64,000 nucleotides of DNA from Hungatella effluvii. Lineage in GTDB: Bacteria > Bacillota > Clostridia > Lachnospirales > Lachnospiraceae. Both the position numbers and the translations under genes were made by a program. The DNA is taken from contig NZ_QJKD01000013.1 in NCBI RefSeq assembly GCF_003201875.1, positions 1 to 64,000 on the forward strand, written 5' to 3'. Positions 40,977-49,599 of this stretch are shown here, piece after piece (the first letter of the stretch is position 1; every line of letters begins with the position of its first letter). Below the pieces are notes generated by a model. The model saw only the letters and a program-made list of their open reading frames with translations. It was not told where the DNA came from and did no database searches.

Positions 40977-42059
40977 CTAAATTCCGTATTTTTCAACGTC
41001 TTCTGCCGTAATGGTCGTGGCGTCGAAGCCCTTCTCATCCATAATGATAGTCTTCTCGGTGAGCGTTTCCCCGTTCTGAACCTTTTTGATGATTTCATCG
41101 ATGTAGGCAGCCTGGAACGGGTTGCACTGTCCGTCGTAGTTCCAGTTCTGATCCAGCAGTTCCTGAAGCGCCCATTTATTGCAGTCAAATCCCATAACAA
41201 TTACGTCCTTGCCGACGCCGTGGGAGATATTTGCCTTATCCAATGCGGCTACGGCGCCTTTAGCCATATCGTCGTTCTCTGCGTAGATGACATTGAATTT
41301 AGAGCCGGAATCGATGACAGACTGAACGATCTGCTGTGCTTTCTCGGAGTTCCACTCTGCGGTCTGCTGTGTGATCAGATTCCAGGAGTTGTCGGCCGCT
41401 ACCTTTGTGTCGAGAGCACCGGTACGTCCCTGCTGTGCCGCAGAACCCATAACACCCTGAATGTGAATGACGTTGTATTCGTCTAAGCCCTGGTCAGCCA
41501 GCCAGTTTACTGCTGTCTCGCCTTCCTTGTTCATATCGGAAACGATGGAAGCCAGATATAAGTCCTCGCTGGCGTCGATGGTACGGTCAAACAGGATTAC
41601 GCCGATTCCCGCGTCCTGTGCGTCTTTTAAAACGCTGTCCCAGCCTGAAGTATCTGCCGCGGAGAGAAGTAAGTAATCCACTTCGTCCTGGATAAACTTC
41701 TGAGCCGCCGTGATCTGCTCGTCATTCTTTAAGCTGTAGGCAAAGGAGGCGTCATATCCGTTTTCCTTCGTAAACATGGCCTTCATATCTGCGTCGTTCG
41801 CGGTTCTGTATCCGGACTCGTTGGGGTCGTTGTTGATGATGCCGACCTTGATCAGTTCCCCATCCGCTGCCGCAGGAGCCGGCGCCTCTGTCTCCGCCTT
41901 TGCCGCTTCGGTTGCCGCAGAAGCCGCTGCTTCAGTTGCCGCAGGCGCCTCGGTCGCTGCTGTCGTTCCTGCTGATGATGTCTTGGAGCTGCTGCATCCG
42001 GCCAGGCTGGCCGCCACCATGGATACTGCCAACATTGTTACGAGAGTTCTCTTTTTCAT
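40977..42059 (-). CDS. Sugar-binding lipoprotein, YtfQ-like (periplasmic-binding fold type 1)
   Basis: A 360-residue lipoprotein: signal peptide with lipobox LAGC (MVAASLAGCSSSK), an Ala/Glu/Thr-rich linker to about residue 65, then the PBP1 fold (KVGIINNDPNESGYRTANDA; YLLLSAADTSGWDSVLKDAQ; NVIYAENDDMAKGAVAALDK). The YRTAND and ENDDMA motifs match the YtfQ (galactofuranose) subgroup. First gene of the transport operon; starts after GCGGAGGTAAGAA. Its ligand is probably a furanose sugar, by family only. Confidence 0.92.
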   Translation of the reverse strand: MKKRTLVTMLAVSMVAASLAGCSSSKTSSAGTTAATEAPAATEAAASAATEAAKAETEAPAPAAADGELIKVGIINNDPNESGYRTANDADMKAMFTKENGYDASFAYSLKNDEQITAAQKFIQDEVDYLLLSAADTSGWDSVLKDAQDAGIGVILFDRTIDASEDLYLASIVSDMNKEGETAVNWLADQGLDEYNVIHIQGVMGSAAQQGRTGALDTKVAADNSWNLITQQTAEWNSEKAQQIVQSVIDSGSKFNVIYAENDDMAKGAVAALDKANISHGVGKDVIVMGFDCNKWALQELLDQNWNYDGQCNPFQAAYIDEIIKKVQNGETLTEKTIIMDEKGFDATTITAEDVEKYGI

Positions 42060-42440
42060 TTTCTTACCTCCGCTTTTATAATTGATTTCCTCCTGGGATT
42101 CGTTTCTCCCTGTACCTGTATCTTACCAGCGGCGGCACTGTGATTCAATTTGTAATCCCTTGTATTTATGCGGTTTGGAAGTTATTTACAATACAAATAT
42201 GTGGTGCTATAATCAAAATACAATACAAGTTGTATTCTTTGGTGTGATTTCTTACAAAACAGGTGGAAATTTTAAGATTCTGCCATTTTTCAGGGATCAG
42301 ATGCGGGGGATTTTTGTTGTGCATATTGACTTTCAAGAAGATAAATCGGGGATTTTTTATGATATTTATACATTTTCTTACGTTTATCCGGGGAACAAAT
42401 CAGGCAATTTTTTCATAAAATCGGGAAAGGTAAGGATTCT
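42060..42440. other. Divergent intergenic region 42060-42440
   Basis: About 380 bases between the YtfQ-like and GntR-type genes. It holds the operator cluster above and a leader of about 225 bases before the regulator, containing repeated G-rich/T-rich runs (GGGGATTTTT near 42305-42315 and 42348-42358). The 120-residue frame at 42082-42444 crosses the promoters and is not called as a gene. Confidence 0.5.
42160..42236. promoter_or_regulatory. Divergent promoters and AATACAA/TTGTATT operator cluster
   Basis: Plus strand: extended -10 TGCTATAAT (TATAAT at 42208-42213) for the GntR-type gene. Minus strand: TTGATT, 17 bases, TATTGT for the YtfQ operon. The half-site AATACAA/TTGTATT occurs five times (42160-42166, 42190-42196, 42217-42223, 42222-42228, 42230-42236); the last two form a perfect dyad AATACAA-g-TTGTATT over the plus-strand start region. 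This resembles AraR-type operators and suggests control of both genes by the regulator at 42441. Confidence 0.65.
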
Positions 42441-43523
42441 ATGACTGTAAAATACAAATGGGTCGCGGAGCGTCTGGAACTTATGATTGAGAAAAACATT
42501 CAAGATGGAATTCATAAGCTGCCGTCGGAGCAGGAGCTCTGCACGAAATATCACGTAAGCCGTCAGACCATCCGCATGGCTCTGGGGCTTCTGGAGGAAA
42601 AGAGCTTCATCGTCAGAAAGCAGGGAAGCGGCTCGTTCCTTACAGGACACTCCTCCAGGCCGCAGGGGAATGTCATCGGAATTCTCATTTCCAGCGATCA
42701 GGAATACATCTATCCCGGCGTAATCCATGATATCCAAAACACGCTTTCTGAACATGGTTTCACTGGCCAGGTTTTTACAACGGGTAATTCCATCTCCAGA
42801 GAAAGGGAGATCCTGCTGCAGCTTCTGAAAAACCCTCTGCGCGGAATCATCGCGGAGGGCTGTAAAAGTGCGCTCCCCAATCCCAATCTGGACCTGTACC
42901 GCAGGCTGGTCAAAAAGGGCTGTCAGATCGTGTTTCTCTATAATTATTATCCGGCCCTTACCGGCTGCCTCTTTATCAAAGACGATAACTATTCGGGGAG
43001 CGCCCTCTTAGTCCGCCATCTGGCCGCTCAGGGCCATACGGCCATCGGCGGTATCTTTAAATCTGATGATATGCAGGGAATCGAGCGCTATCAGGGCTTC
43101 ACGGAAACGCTGCGCGACTTAGAGCTGCCGGTCTCCGACCACAGCATCTGCTGGTACGGCTCCCGTGATTTAGACCGGCTGCTTCACGGAAAAGATACAC
43201 GGTTTTTAAAGGAAATGGCGGCGGAGTCCCTTTCCTCCTGCACCGCAGTCGTCTGCTACAATGACATCATCGCCTATTATCTGGTGGATGAACTCCAGTC
43301 CGCAGGCTGCCGGCTGCCCGAGGACATGGCCGTGGCCGCTTTCGATCATACGTATTTCAGCAGTTCCAACATTCTAGCGGTAACCACACTCTCCCATGAG
43401 CCCCATGAGATGGGGACAAAGGCAGCGGAGGCTGTGATTAAAAAACTGAGCGGGCTTCCCGTGTCTTCACAGGAAACCCGCTGGAAACTGAACTTAAAGG
43501 AAAGCACTCAGACTGACCGGTGA
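42441..43523 (+). CDS. GntR/LacI hybrid regulator (AraR-like)
   Basis: A 360-residue regulator with an N-terminal GntR winged helix (LPSEQELCTKYHVSRQTIRM, ALGLLEEKSFIVRKQGSGSF) and a C-terminal LacI-type sugar-binding domain (VIGILISSDQEYIYPGVIHD; AVVCYNDIIAYYLVDELQSA; ILAVTTLSHEPHEMGTKAAE). This is the AraR architecture. It is divergent from the YtfQ-type transporter operon, which it likely represses in the absence of sugar. It starts after GGTAAGGATTCT; its 3' end forms a hairpin shared with the convergent YesN gene. Confidence 0.92.
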   Translation: MTVKYKWVAERLELMIEKNIQDGIHKLPSEQELCTKYHVSRQTIRMALGLLEEKSFIVRKQGSGSFLTGHSSRPQGNVIGILISSDQEYIYPGVIHDIQNTLSEHGFTGQVFTTGNSISREREILLQLLKNPLRGIIAEGCKSALPNPNLDLYRRLVKKGCQIVFLYNYYPALTGCLFIKDDNYSGSALLVRHLAAQGHTAIGGIFKSDDMQGIERYQGFTETLRDLELPVSDHSICWYGSRDLDRLLHGKDTRFLKEMAAESLSSCTAVVCYNDIIAYYLVDELQSAGCRLPEDMAVAAFDHTYFSSSNILAVTTLSHEPHEMGTKAAEAVIKKLSGLPVSSQETRWKLNLKESTQTDR

Positions 43524-43534
43524 TGCGCCGGTCA
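43514..43534. terminator. Small convergent hairpin
   Basis: TGACCGG (43514-43520), seven-base loop, CCGGTCA (43528-43534). It covers the stop codons of two convergent genes and is followed on the plus strand by CTTCTTTTCTG. Confidence 0.5.
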
Positions 43535-45148
43535 ATGCTTCTTTTCTGCACGGTATTCTCTCGGACTGCATCCCTGCAGCTTTTTAAAGACGAAGCTGAA
43601 GTAATGGGAGTCCTTATACCCCACCTCCTTCGCTATCTCACCGGAGTTTTTGTCCGTCTGCTTTAACAGTTTTTTCGCCTTTTCAATCCGCTTTTCCGTC
43701 ACGTATTCAACAAATGTTTTCTGCATGTTCTGGCTGAAGATGGCACTTAAATAGCTGGCGCTCATGCCGATGTTCTCGGCCACCAGGTTAAGGGACAGTG
43801 TGTCGCAGTCGTAGTGATCGTCTATATAATCCAGTGCCTTCTTTAACATTTTCCCGCCCTGGCAGCTGTTGATCCGGTCCCGAATCCCCATCGCGGTCTC
43901 CAGCATGCCTGCAAAGTATTCGAAAATCTCGCTGTCCTCGCTGCGGATCATCTGCACCGCATGCTCGATCTCTTCTAAATACTCCGCCTGATCCGCGCCG
44001 ATAGACTCCAGGAAAGCAACGACGGCAAATCGGATATTCAGGATCACATAGCTGCGGAACATACTGGATTTTAAGGCATTCTGAATGTTGTAAAGATAGG
44101 ATTCCACGAAATCATGAATCTCCTTATCCTCTCCCCGTGACAGAAAGTCGCGGATAATCTCCGGATCCATCTGCATAAAATCCACCGTGCCGATATTCTT
44201 TTCTCCCTGTCCGGCCAGACAGTCCGAAAGCGTCGTTTCCGACAGCACATGGAGACCCGGCTTAATAAACCGGTAGGCAAAATAGTGGTTCGCATCTTTA
44301 TAGCACTGAGGCAGCATGCTCAAACGCTCCACCTCCGTTCCCACCGCAACGTACCATTCCAGGTGATCCTCCTCCGGCGTGCAGACCTTTTTTAAATGGG
44401 CCAGGCTGTTCTCTGTCAGTTCCTCCATCTGGGACCGCTCCGATTTGATCAGAACGCCATAGCAGCTGACATTGAAACGGAACAGAATATACTGGGGATG
44501 CCGCAGAAAATAGTGAAATACCTCCTCCTGTTTTCTGATCAGCCGCTCCCGGGACTCCCGGGATGATACCTCGGCTTTCTCATAGATGGAGAAAAGCAGC
44601 AGATTGTAACAGGAGGCCGTAAGCTGCAGCGACTGGGCTGCCGCCTCCTCGTAGATCTCCTTCACCGAAAGCTTCCCCTCCAGAATCTTCTCAAAGAATC
44701 TCCGAAGCGAAAACTGTTCAAATTCCTGCACCTCATCCTGGTATTGGGCCTGATAATCCTTCTGTTCCATCCCCTGCTCGATTTTTTCCTTCATCTCCAG
44801 CAGGACGCCGCGGAGAGTCGTTCTCGTAATCGGTTTCAGCAGATACTGGTCCACTCCCGCTTTGATCGCCTGGCGCGCATATTCAAAATCATCATAGCCG
44901 CTGATGATAATGATCTTTATCTTGGGAAATTCCTCTTTCACGATTTCACTCAAAGAAAGGCCGTCCATAAACGGCATCTTAATATCGGTGATCAGCAGAT
45001 CCGGCTTCAGTTTCCGGATCATCGGAAGCGCCATCTCCCCATCTCCGGCCTCTCCCACCAGCTGAAACCCATACTGCTCCCACGGAATTTTATCCCGAAA
45101 CCCTTCTCTTATGACGCTTTCATCTTCCACCAGAAATACTTTTAACAT
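43532..45148 (-). CDS. YesN-type response regulator (REC + AraC HTH)
   Basis: A 538-residue regulator when started at ATG 45148, which has AGAGGAAGCAA upstream; a longer frame begins at 45166. The receiver has LLITDIKMPFMDG with the acceptor Asp and KPITR with the conserved Lys. A variable middle region follows, then an AraC DNA-binding domain at the C-terminus (VAENIGMSASYLSAIFSQNM; IAKEVGYKDSHYFSFVFKKL). It forms a three-component cassette with the lipoprotein (45185) and kinase (46217) and probably activates the YtfQ-type transporter operon. Confidence 0.93.
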   Translation of the reverse strand: MLKVFLVEDESVIREGFRDKIPWEQYGFQLVGEAGDGEMALPMIRKLKPDLLITDIKMPFMDGLSLSEIVKEEFPKIKIIIISGYDDFEYARQAIKAGVDQYLLKPITRTTLRGVLLEMKEKIEQGMEQKDYQAQYQDEVQEFEQFSLRRFFEKILEGKLSVKEIYEEAAAQSLQLTASCYNLLLFSIYEKAEVSSRESRERLIRKQEEVFHYFLRHPQYILFRFNVSCYGVLIKSERSQMEELTENSLAHLKKVCTPEEDHLEWYVAVGTEVERLSMLPQCYKDANHYFAYRFIKPGLHVLSETTLSDCLAGQGEKNIGTVDFMQMDPEIIRDFLSRGEDKEIHDFVESYLYNIQNALKSSMFRSYVILNIRFAVVAFLESIGADQAEYLEEIEHAVQMIRSEDSEIFEYFAGMLETAMGIRDRINSCQGGKMLKKALDYIDDHYDCDTLSLNLVAENIGMSASYLSAIFSQNMQKTFVEYVTEKRIEKAKKLLKQTDKNSGEIAKEVGYKDSHYFSFVFKKLQGCSPREYRAEKKH

Positions 45149-45184
45149 TTGCTTCCTCTTTTCCATTCACAAGTCCGTTTCCCA

Positions 45185-46201
45185 TCAATAAGTCCTCTTC
45201 TCCAGGGCGTCCTTCACATTTTCCTTTGTAAATACCGTCTCCGGAACAAAATACAGCTTTGCCACGGCCTCGTTGTTCTCCAGTTTTCTGATGACCGTTT
45301 CAACGTATTCGCCCTGATTGGGATTGCACTCGATGTCCGCGGTAACCAGCCCTTCATCCACCAGCTGCAGTCCGCTTTTCACCGCGTCAAAGGAGATGAC
45401 CATGATGTCTCCGTCCTCTCCAGCCGTAAGCCCTGCATTCTGTATGGCCGTCAGCGCGCCGAAGGTCATGTCGTCGTTTTGTGAGATCACCACATCGATA
45501 TCTTTGTACCGGTGCAGCAGCATTTCCATCTCTTCCTGTCCTTTTGCCGTCGTAAACTCCCCATCCGCCTGCTCCAGGATCAGCCAGTTTTCGTGGGCTT
45601 CTGCGACTTCATTGAATCCGTTCGTGCGGCCGATCGTGGCCGTCGCTCCCTCGGTTCCCTGTAAAACCACGATGCGGATACTCACCTCCTGCCTGTGCTG
45701 CTTCGTCAGGTACTCGTCCAGGATATTTCCGGCCATTCTCCCCTCCTTGTAAAAATCGGAGCCGATCCAGGTCGTATATAATGACTGATCGCTGAGATTC
45801 ACTTTACGGTCGATTAAAATGACAGGAATCCCTGCCTCCTTCGCCTCCTGCAGCACAGTCTCCCAACCGTCTTCCGTAATCGGAGAAAACACAATATAAT
45901 CCACCCGCTGGGAGATAAAGCTCCGCAGTGCCTTAATCTGATTCTCCTGCTTCTGCCTCGCGTTATTAAAGATCATAAAATATCCATTTTCTTTGGTAAG
46001 GATATTTTGAATGGAAGCCGTATTGGCAGTTCTCCACACAGATTCACTGCCTACCTGAGACACTCCCACCACGATCAGATTTTCATCGACTGTATTTTCT
46101 GTATCTTCCGACCCGTATTCTTTTACACAGCCGGACAGAATCAGGATCAGGAACAGCAGAGGAATGAAAAAAATATGTATTTTCTTTGCCGGTATTTCCA
46201 T
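45185..46201 (-). CDS. Sensor binding-protein lipoprotein (YtfQ-like)
   Basis: A 338-residue lipoprotein: short signal peptide with lipobox LSGC (FIPLLFLILILSGC), then a PBP1 fold (VGVSQVGSESVWRTANTASI; YIVFSPITEDGWETVLQEAK; DVVISQNDDMTFGALTAIQN). It resembles the transport binding protein at 40977 but is coded between a YesM kinase and a YesN regulator. It is therefore best read as the sugar-sensing subunit that docks on the kinase, as described for the XylFII-LytS system of Clostridium beijerinckii. It starts after AAAGGGTAAGTACAT. Confidence 0.88.
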   Translation of the reverse strand: MEIPAKKIHIFFIPLLFLILILSGCVKEYGSEDTENTVDENLIVVGVSQVGSESVWRTANTASIQNILTKENGYFMIFNNARQKQENQIKALRSFISQRVDYIVFSPITEDGWETVLQEAKEAGIPVILIDRKVNLSDQSLYTTWIGSDFYKEGRMAGNILDEYLTKQHRQEVSIRIVVLQGTEGATATIGRTNGFNEVAEAHENWLILEQADGEFTTAKGQEEMEMLLHRYKDIDVVISQNDDMTFGALTAIQNAGLTAGEDGDIMVISFDAVKSGLQLVDEGLVTADIECNPNQGEYVETVIRKLENNEAVAKLYFVPETVFTKENVKDALEKRTY

Positions 46202-46216
46202 ATGTACTTACCCTTT

Positions 46217-47725
46217 CTATGCTTTCCGCAGCAGACTCTCATAAATTTTAATCGCCGGTATTGTAAGTTCCACAATGGTTCCTCTTCCCTTTTCAGACTC
46301 TATTTTCATTCCGTAGCCAGAGCCGAAATACATGCGGATCCGCTCATTTACATTTGCCAGTCCAAAGCCTTTTTCCGTCTCGCTGCAGGGACGCTCGATT
46401 TCCCTTCGCAGCTGCTCCAAGTCTTCCTCATCCATACCGATCCCATTATCACTGACCGCCAGGTGGAGGACCTCTCCGGTTTTCTCACAGCTGATATGGA
46501 TGCAGCCTCTGGAGCGCTTATATTTTATGCCGTGATAAAGGGCATTTTCAACCAATGGCTGCAGCGACAGCTTCAGAATCTGATAATCGTACAGCTCCTC
46601 GTCAATCTGGATATCATACTCCAGGATGTCCCGGTACCGTCTTTCCTGAATCTTTAAGTAACTGCTGATATGCTGCTCCTCTTCCCTGAGCGTAATAATC
46701 TCTTTCCCCTTGCTGAGCACCAGCCGGAAAAAGCTGGACAGGGACACCACCATGTTCACCGCCTCATCCGCCTTCTCATCCTCGATCAGCCAGACAATCG
46801 TATCCAGGGTATTATACAGGAAATGGGGATTGATCTGTTCCTGTAAAAGGCGCAGGTCCAGCCGCCGCATCTTCTGCTCATCCTCTTTGATCTGCCCGAT
46901 CAGCGTCTGCATATTGGCCGCCATATCATTAAATCCATTGGCCAGGATCTCTATCTCATCTTTCGAACAGACGTCGGCCCTTGCTGATAAATCGCCCTCC
47001 GAGACCTGTCTGGTCGCATCATACAGCACTTTAACCGGCCGCAGAATACCGGTTGTAATCCGCCATGTCGCTATAATCGTCAAAACCACCAGAAACAGCA
47101 CCAGGAGCCCGCACACGATGATAAAGCTCTGCATCTGCTGCTTCAAATTCCCTGTGACCACCTCCATGGCCTTCGTCTGGTAATAGATATAATACTGGAT
47201 ATCGTCCTGAATCAGTTCTGTCAGGATGTAGATGTTATTATCCAGCTCCTGGATATTTTCATCATACCGCCCGCCGATTCTGATGTTCTCGAAAATATCA
47301 TCCACCCTCTTTTCCAGGGTGTCGATATTCCGTAAAAGGGTCTCCAGCCACACGCGGCTCTCCGTCTCCGTGGTGATATCCTTCAGCTTCGTAAACTCCG
47401 CCCGCAGCTCTCCGATTAAGGCATAGGGATCCTTTAACGTCTCATCCTCAGAAATATTTCCGAAGTCTACATATCCCACCACAAGCTTATAGAGGCTCTC
47501 GTCCATCTCATCTTTAAAATTCAGATTATAATTATTGGCAATGGTCATATCGCTGACGATCTTATCGTACACCCTGCTGTACTGAATCATGGAAACCAGC
47601 AGAACCACCACCACAATGAAAAATGGCAGGACAATCGCCGCCGCAAGCATCAATATTTTTTTGTTGATTGAAAACCGGATCGGGCTCTTATTCGAACCAT
47701 TTTGCCACAAAGCGTCACGTTTCAT
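46217..47725 (-). CDS. YesM/LytS-type sensor histidine kinase
   Basis: A 502-residue kinase started at ATG 47725 (AGGGGATAATGAG upstream). TM1 (KKILMLAAAIVLPFFIVVVV), an extracytoplasmic helical sensor of about 170 residues, TM2 (FIIVCGLLVLFLVVLTIIAT), HAMP (ILRPVKVLYDATRQVSEGDL), then the kinase domain with EQINPHFLYNTLDTIVWLIE and the ATPase lobe (PLVENALYHGI; VSDNGIGM; GFGLANVNERIRMYFG). The all-helical sensor fits docking to the binding-protein lipoprotein encoded 15 bases downstream. It has its own promoter at 47765-47793. Confidence 0.93.
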   Translation of the reverse strand: MKRDALWQNGSNKSPIRFSINKKILMLAAAIVLPFFIVVVVLLVSMIQYSRVYDKIVSDMTIANNYNLNFKDEMDESLYKLVVGYVDFGNISEDETLKDPYALIGELRAEFTKLKDITTETESRVWLETLLRNIDTLEKRVDDIFENIRIGGRYDENIQELDNNIYILTELIQDDIQYYIYYQTKAMEVVTGNLKQQMQSFIIVCGLLVLFLVVLTIIATWRITTGILRPVKVLYDATRQVSEGDLSARADVCSKDEIEILANGFNDMAANMQTLIGQIKEDEQKMRRLDLRLLQEQINPHFLYNTLDTIVWLIEDEKADEAVNMVVSLSSFFRLVLSKGKEIITLREEEQHISSYLKIQERRYRDILEYDIQIDEELYDYQILKLSLQPLVENALYHGIKYKRSRGCIHISCEKTGEVLHLAVSDNGIGMDEEDLEQLRREIERPCSETEKGFGLANVNERIRMYFGSGYGMKIESEKGRGTIVELTIPAIKIYESLLRKA

Positions 47726-47764
47726 CTCATTATCCCCTAAGTAAAACATTCTCTGTTCAAGGGT

Positions 47765-47793
47765 ATTATACAATGAGATCAACGCTTAAGCAA
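47765..47793 (-). promoter_or_regulatory. Sigma-A promoter of the three-component operon
   Basis: Minus strand: TTGCTT (47793-47788), 17 bases, TATAAT (47770-47765). It lies 40 bases before the kinase start codon. Confidence 0.7.
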
Positions 47794-47794
47794 T

Positions 47795-47814
47795 AAAAAG
47801 CCTGGCGGCTTTTT
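47795..47814. terminator. Short bidirectional terminator
   Basis: AAAAAGCC (47795-47802), loop TGGC, GGCTTTTT (47807-47814). It separates the broken response-regulator gene from the kinase promoter. Confidence 0.65.
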
Positions 47815-47884
47815 CGCGGGGAGCTGATGATACATGGGGATAATGCAAAGTTGTGACAGCGCGGCAGCAAAAAAGGCCGGAAGC

Positions 47885-48075
47885 TTCTGTTCCCGAACCG
47901 GATATCCAGAAACAGGATGTCATAAGGTTTCGTCAGGTCATACAGTTTTTCGGCGGCATCCAGTTCGATGAGATCGATCTCCACGTCACATGCGAAGAAA
48001 TACCGTAATATATTTTTTCAGTTTGTCGCGTATCGGCTGTTCGTCGTCACAGATACACACCGTATATTTCTTCAT
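47885..48075 (-). pseudogene. Truncated, frameshifted response-regulator fragment (LytTR-type receiver)
   Basis: From ATG 48075 the minus strand reads MKKYTVCICDDEQPIRDKLK, the start of an AgrA/LytR-type receiver with its acidic pocket. A stop appears after about 29 codons. With a single frameshift near GTATTTCTTC it continues DVEIDLIELDAAEKLYDLTK and YDILFLDIRFG, which includes the phospho-acceptor Asp. After that the receiver pattern is lost, and the LytTR DNA-binding half is missing. It is a dead 5' fragment, probably left by a deletion. Confidence 0.7.
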
Positions 48076-48216
48076 GTATCAATTCTCCCCCATTTTTTTG
48101 GTATCTTTTATGATACCTTACAAACTCCGTTATGGGTAGGCACTAATTGCTTTCTGACATAAAATTGAGATTACAAAAATGCGGAACGGATGAACTGGTA
48201 TTGCTATCCTGTTGGA

Positions 48217-48741
48217 TCACTCCGCGTACGCTTCATACCACACCGTTTCACACAGCTGCCTCCTCTCCTCTGCGTGCCGTTCTGAGTCCAAAAAGCCTTT
48301 GCTGGGATACCCAAGGAACAACAGCGCTGTCGGCTCTAAATATTCCGGCAGGATAAATTCTTTTGTTATAACAGCAGGATCAAACAAGCCTACCATGACA
48401 CTTCCAATTTCCAACTCTCTCGCTGCCAGCATCATGTGGTCACAGACAATACCTATATCCAGATCTCCGGAACACTTTTTATCATAGGGGCGGATCAATT
48501 CTCCGCGCCTGTCCCGGCAGACGATGAGTGCGCATGGAGCGCCAAAGGTTCGGTACGCTTTTTCTACCTTTACCATGTTTTCTCTTCTCCGGACAACGAT
48601 GATTCTTTGCGGCTGCCTGTTGCAGGCAGTTGGGGCAACCCGTCCCGCTGACAATATCTGTTCCAGATCTTTTGACAGTATTTCTTTCTCCATAAATCCA
48701 CGTGTCGTACAACGTTTTTTCGCTAAAGTTAAAAAGTCCAT
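48217..48741 (-). CDS. Nitroreductase-family FMN oxidoreductase
   Basis: A 174-residue protein started at ATG 48741, 5 bases after AAGGAGG; an upstream in-frame TTG would put the ribosome site inside the gene. It has the minimal nitroreductase fold: KKRCTTRGFMEKEI (FMN phosphate-binding Arg/Ser-type region), AGRVAPTACNRQPQRIIVV (dimer/flavin contact), and LMLAARELEIGSVMVG-like C-terminal pattern (DHMMLAARELEIGSVMVGLF). It reduces nitro compounds, quinones or flavins with NAD(P)H; the substrate is unknown. It is divergent from a TetR gene that likely controls it. Confidence 0.9.
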   Translation of the reverse strand: MDFLTLAKKRCTTRGFMEKEILSKDLEQILSAGRVAPTACNRQPQRIIVVRRRENMVKVEKAYRTFGAPCALIVCRDRRGELIRPYDKKCSGDLDIGIVCDHMMLAARELEIGSVMVGLFDPAVITKEFILPEYLEPTALLFLGYPSKGFLDSERHAEERRQLCETVWYEAYAE

Positions 48742-48761
48742 AATATCCTCCTTCAAAACAT

Positions 48762-48868
48762 GAATAATACTTCACGTTTATAATCATAGCAGGGATTTCA
48801 GCAGACGTCAATAAAATGCGAATAATAATTCACATTTTATTGACCTGGGGCAGGACCCCATGTATAAT
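48762..48868. promoter_or_regulatory. Divergent promoter region with twin TetR-type sites
   Basis: A direct repeat, GAATAATACTTCACGTTT (48762-48779) and GAATAATAATTCACATTT (48820-48837), with one copy near each gene. The TetR promoter is TTGACC (48840-48845), 17 bases, TATAAT (48863-48868); its spacer contains the dyad TGGGG-CAGGA-CCCCA. These are probable operators of the TetR protein for itself and the nitroreductase. Confidence 0.65.
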
Positions 48869-48885
48869 AAAAAAGAGGTGAGGAT

Positions 48886-49482
48886 ATGGCTGATAAGAGA
48901 ATTCCCGTCCAGAGACGGTCCATAGAAAGAAAACAAAAGATTTTAAGCTCCGGTTTTAAACTTTTTTGTGAACACGGCTACTACAAAACAAATACCATCG
49001 AGATTGCAAAACACGCCGGTGTTTCAACCGGAGCCGTATACAGTTATTTTAAAGATAAGCGGGAAATATATATTGCAGCATTTGACAGCTATCTCGAAGA
49101 GATTTCGGGACGTTTATTTGAAGAACTGGAACAATCTCAGACGCTTCCATTACCGGATTTCGTGGAAAACTGGGTCACTGTATATCTCGAATTGTATGCA
49201 GCCTCCGGGCACGCGTTAGCGCAGTTAAGAATGATGATATTAGAAGACGAAGAGATCAACCGTCATTTTTCAGATTTAGAAAACGAATATTTTATGAAGC
49301 TGATCCGGCTGCTGAATAAAAATGGTGTGGAACGAGCCGATCTTATGGAGAGGATTTATACCTGTTGTATTTTGATCGATGCATTGAGGCAGGAACAGTC
49401 CTCATTCTCACATATCGGCCTGAATTTTCTTATTTTTAAGGAACAGGTTACCAGTACAATCCTTCAATTATTGTCCGGCTGA
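48886..49482 (+). CDS. TetR-family repressor
   Basis: A 198-residue repressor. The N-terminal DNA-binding domain reads ERKQKILSSGFKLFCEHGYY, then TNTIEIAKHAGVSTGAVYSY and FKDKREIYIAAFDSY. The C-terminal helices form the ligand pocket and dimer face (variable, as usual). It starts after GAGGTGAGGAT, only about 18 bases after the -10. It is divergent from the nitroreductase gene with repeated operator-like sites between them; the likely inducer is a substrate of that enzyme. Confidence 0.92.
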   Translation: MADKRIPVQRRSIERKQKILSSGFKLFCEHGYYKTNTIEIAKHAGVSTGAVYSYFKDKREIYIAAFDSYLEEISGRLFEELEQSQTLPLPDFVENWVTVYLELYAASGHALAQLRMMILEDEEINRHFSDLENEYFMKLIRLLNKNGVERADLMERIYTCCILIDALRQEQSSFSHIGLNFLIFKEQVTSTILQLLSG

Positions 49483-49599
49483 ATTGCCTTGTAGTCCGCA
49501 GGAAATACCGGGAGAACGCCGGAAATACTATACTGGAATATAAAAAACGAGCCATTAACAGATAAGTTATGGTTTTATACAGCGTGGAGAGGGGTATTT

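Noticed and set aside
42082..42444. 120-codon plus-strand frame between the YtfQ-like and GntR-type genes
   Set aside because: It runs through the divergent promoters and operator cluster and has no recognisable protein pattern.
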